DNA from: Clostridia bacterium
GTDB taxonomy: Bacteria; Bacillota_A; Clostridia; Christensenellales; Borkfalkiaceae
Assembly (NCBI GenBank): GCA_017457015.1
Contig: JAFTIG010000043.1
Coordinates: 1-6,391 of the forward strand
Direction: 5' to 3'
DNA length: 6,391 nt
Of the stretch, positions 6,335 through 6,391 are shown in pieces (position 1 is the first letter of the stretch; the number at the start of each line of letters is the position of its first letter). The translations under genes were made by a program, and so were the position numbers. The notes under the pieces are model-generated. The model was not told the DNA's origin, made no database searches, and saw only the letters and a program-made list of their open reading frames with translations.

Positions 6335-6391
6335 GAGCCCCGTAATGGATTCGACAACTAAAGAAATCTTTATGGATTTGTGATATTTGTA
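6335..6391 (+). ncRNA. Possible 5' end of a tmRNA (ssrA), cut by window edge
   Basis: Bases 6341-6356 read CGTAATGGATTCGACA. This resembles the conserved 5' tRNA-like part of tmRNA, where the acceptor strand is followed by a short linker and GGATTCGAC (as in B. subtilis and E. coli). Taking G6335 as position 1 gives an acceptor strand GAGCCCC with G at position 3, as required for the G-U alanine identity pair, and places GG at 13-14 as in E. coli. Against it: the acceptor strand lacks the usual GGGG run, the following bases (a 5-bp hairpin at 6359-6372) do not look like a standard P2 stem, and the 3' half is outside the window. Chance similarity is a real possibility. Confidence 0.3.

Noticed and set aside
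6345..6383. 12-codon reading frame starting ATG at 6345
   Set aside because: Too short, with no ribosome binding site in front and no recognisable peptide; it overlaps the tmRNA-like segment.
1..6391. CRISPR arrays, insertion sequences, tRNA genes, integrase or defence genes
   Set aside because: No direct repeat array, terminal inverted repeats, transposase-like frame or complete tRNA cloverleaf was seen; the window is almost wholly metabolic coding sequence.

Overview
The window is one tightly packed, co-directional operon fragment, all on the + strand, for carbohydrate breakdown. Six coding regions run almost end to end: (1) the C-terminal part of a family GH36 (melibiase-type) alpha-galactosidase-like glycosidase, cut by the left edge; (2) a small stand-alone M24 'pita-bread' metallohydrolase; (3) a class I (Schiff-base) aldolase of the DapA/NanA/2-keto-3-deoxygluconate-aldolase family; (4) a zinc-dependent medium-chain alcohol/polyol dehydrogenase; (5) a mandelate-racemase-subgroup sugar-acid dehydratase of the enolase superfamily; (6) a GalM-type aldose 1-epimerase. 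About 100 bases of AT-rich non-coding sequence follow the last gene. It contains a stretch that resembles the 5' end of a tmRNA (tentative).

Organism: AAGGAG-type ribosome binding sites, fairly AT-rich DNA, ATGA stop/start overlaps and the gene set suggest a fermentative Bacillota, plausibly an uncultured gut Clostridia-like lineage. No taxonomic marker in the window settles this.

Layout: genes 1-2 and 2-3 overlap by ATGA, genes 3-4 are 1 base apart, genes 4-5 are 15 bases apart with a strong ribosome binding site, and genes 5-6 are 10 bases apart. No terminator or convincing internal promoter separates them, so one transcript entering from the left is the simplest reading. No transporter, regulator, lactonase or sugar kinase lies inside the window; these may be outside it.

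How the genes may work together (inference): the GH36 enzyme releases a galactose-like sugar, the mutarotase supplies the needed anomer, the dehydrogenase oxidises the sugar or a related alcohol, the dehydratase converts the sugar acid to a 2-keto-3-deoxy acid, and the aldolase splits that into pyruvate and an aldehyde. This resembles a non-phosphorylative (De Ley-Doudoroff-like) route rather than the Leloir pathway. Several proteins differ from the textbook family at key positions. The GH36 has one of the paired sugar-binding aspartates replaced by alanine. The M24 protein keeps all five metal ligands but lacks two of the three active-site histidines of proline peptidases. The dehydratase has Gly in place of the second Lys of the KxK motif. 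Together these suggest a substrate other than plain galactose, possibly a modified sugar, and make the M24 protein the least explained part of the system.
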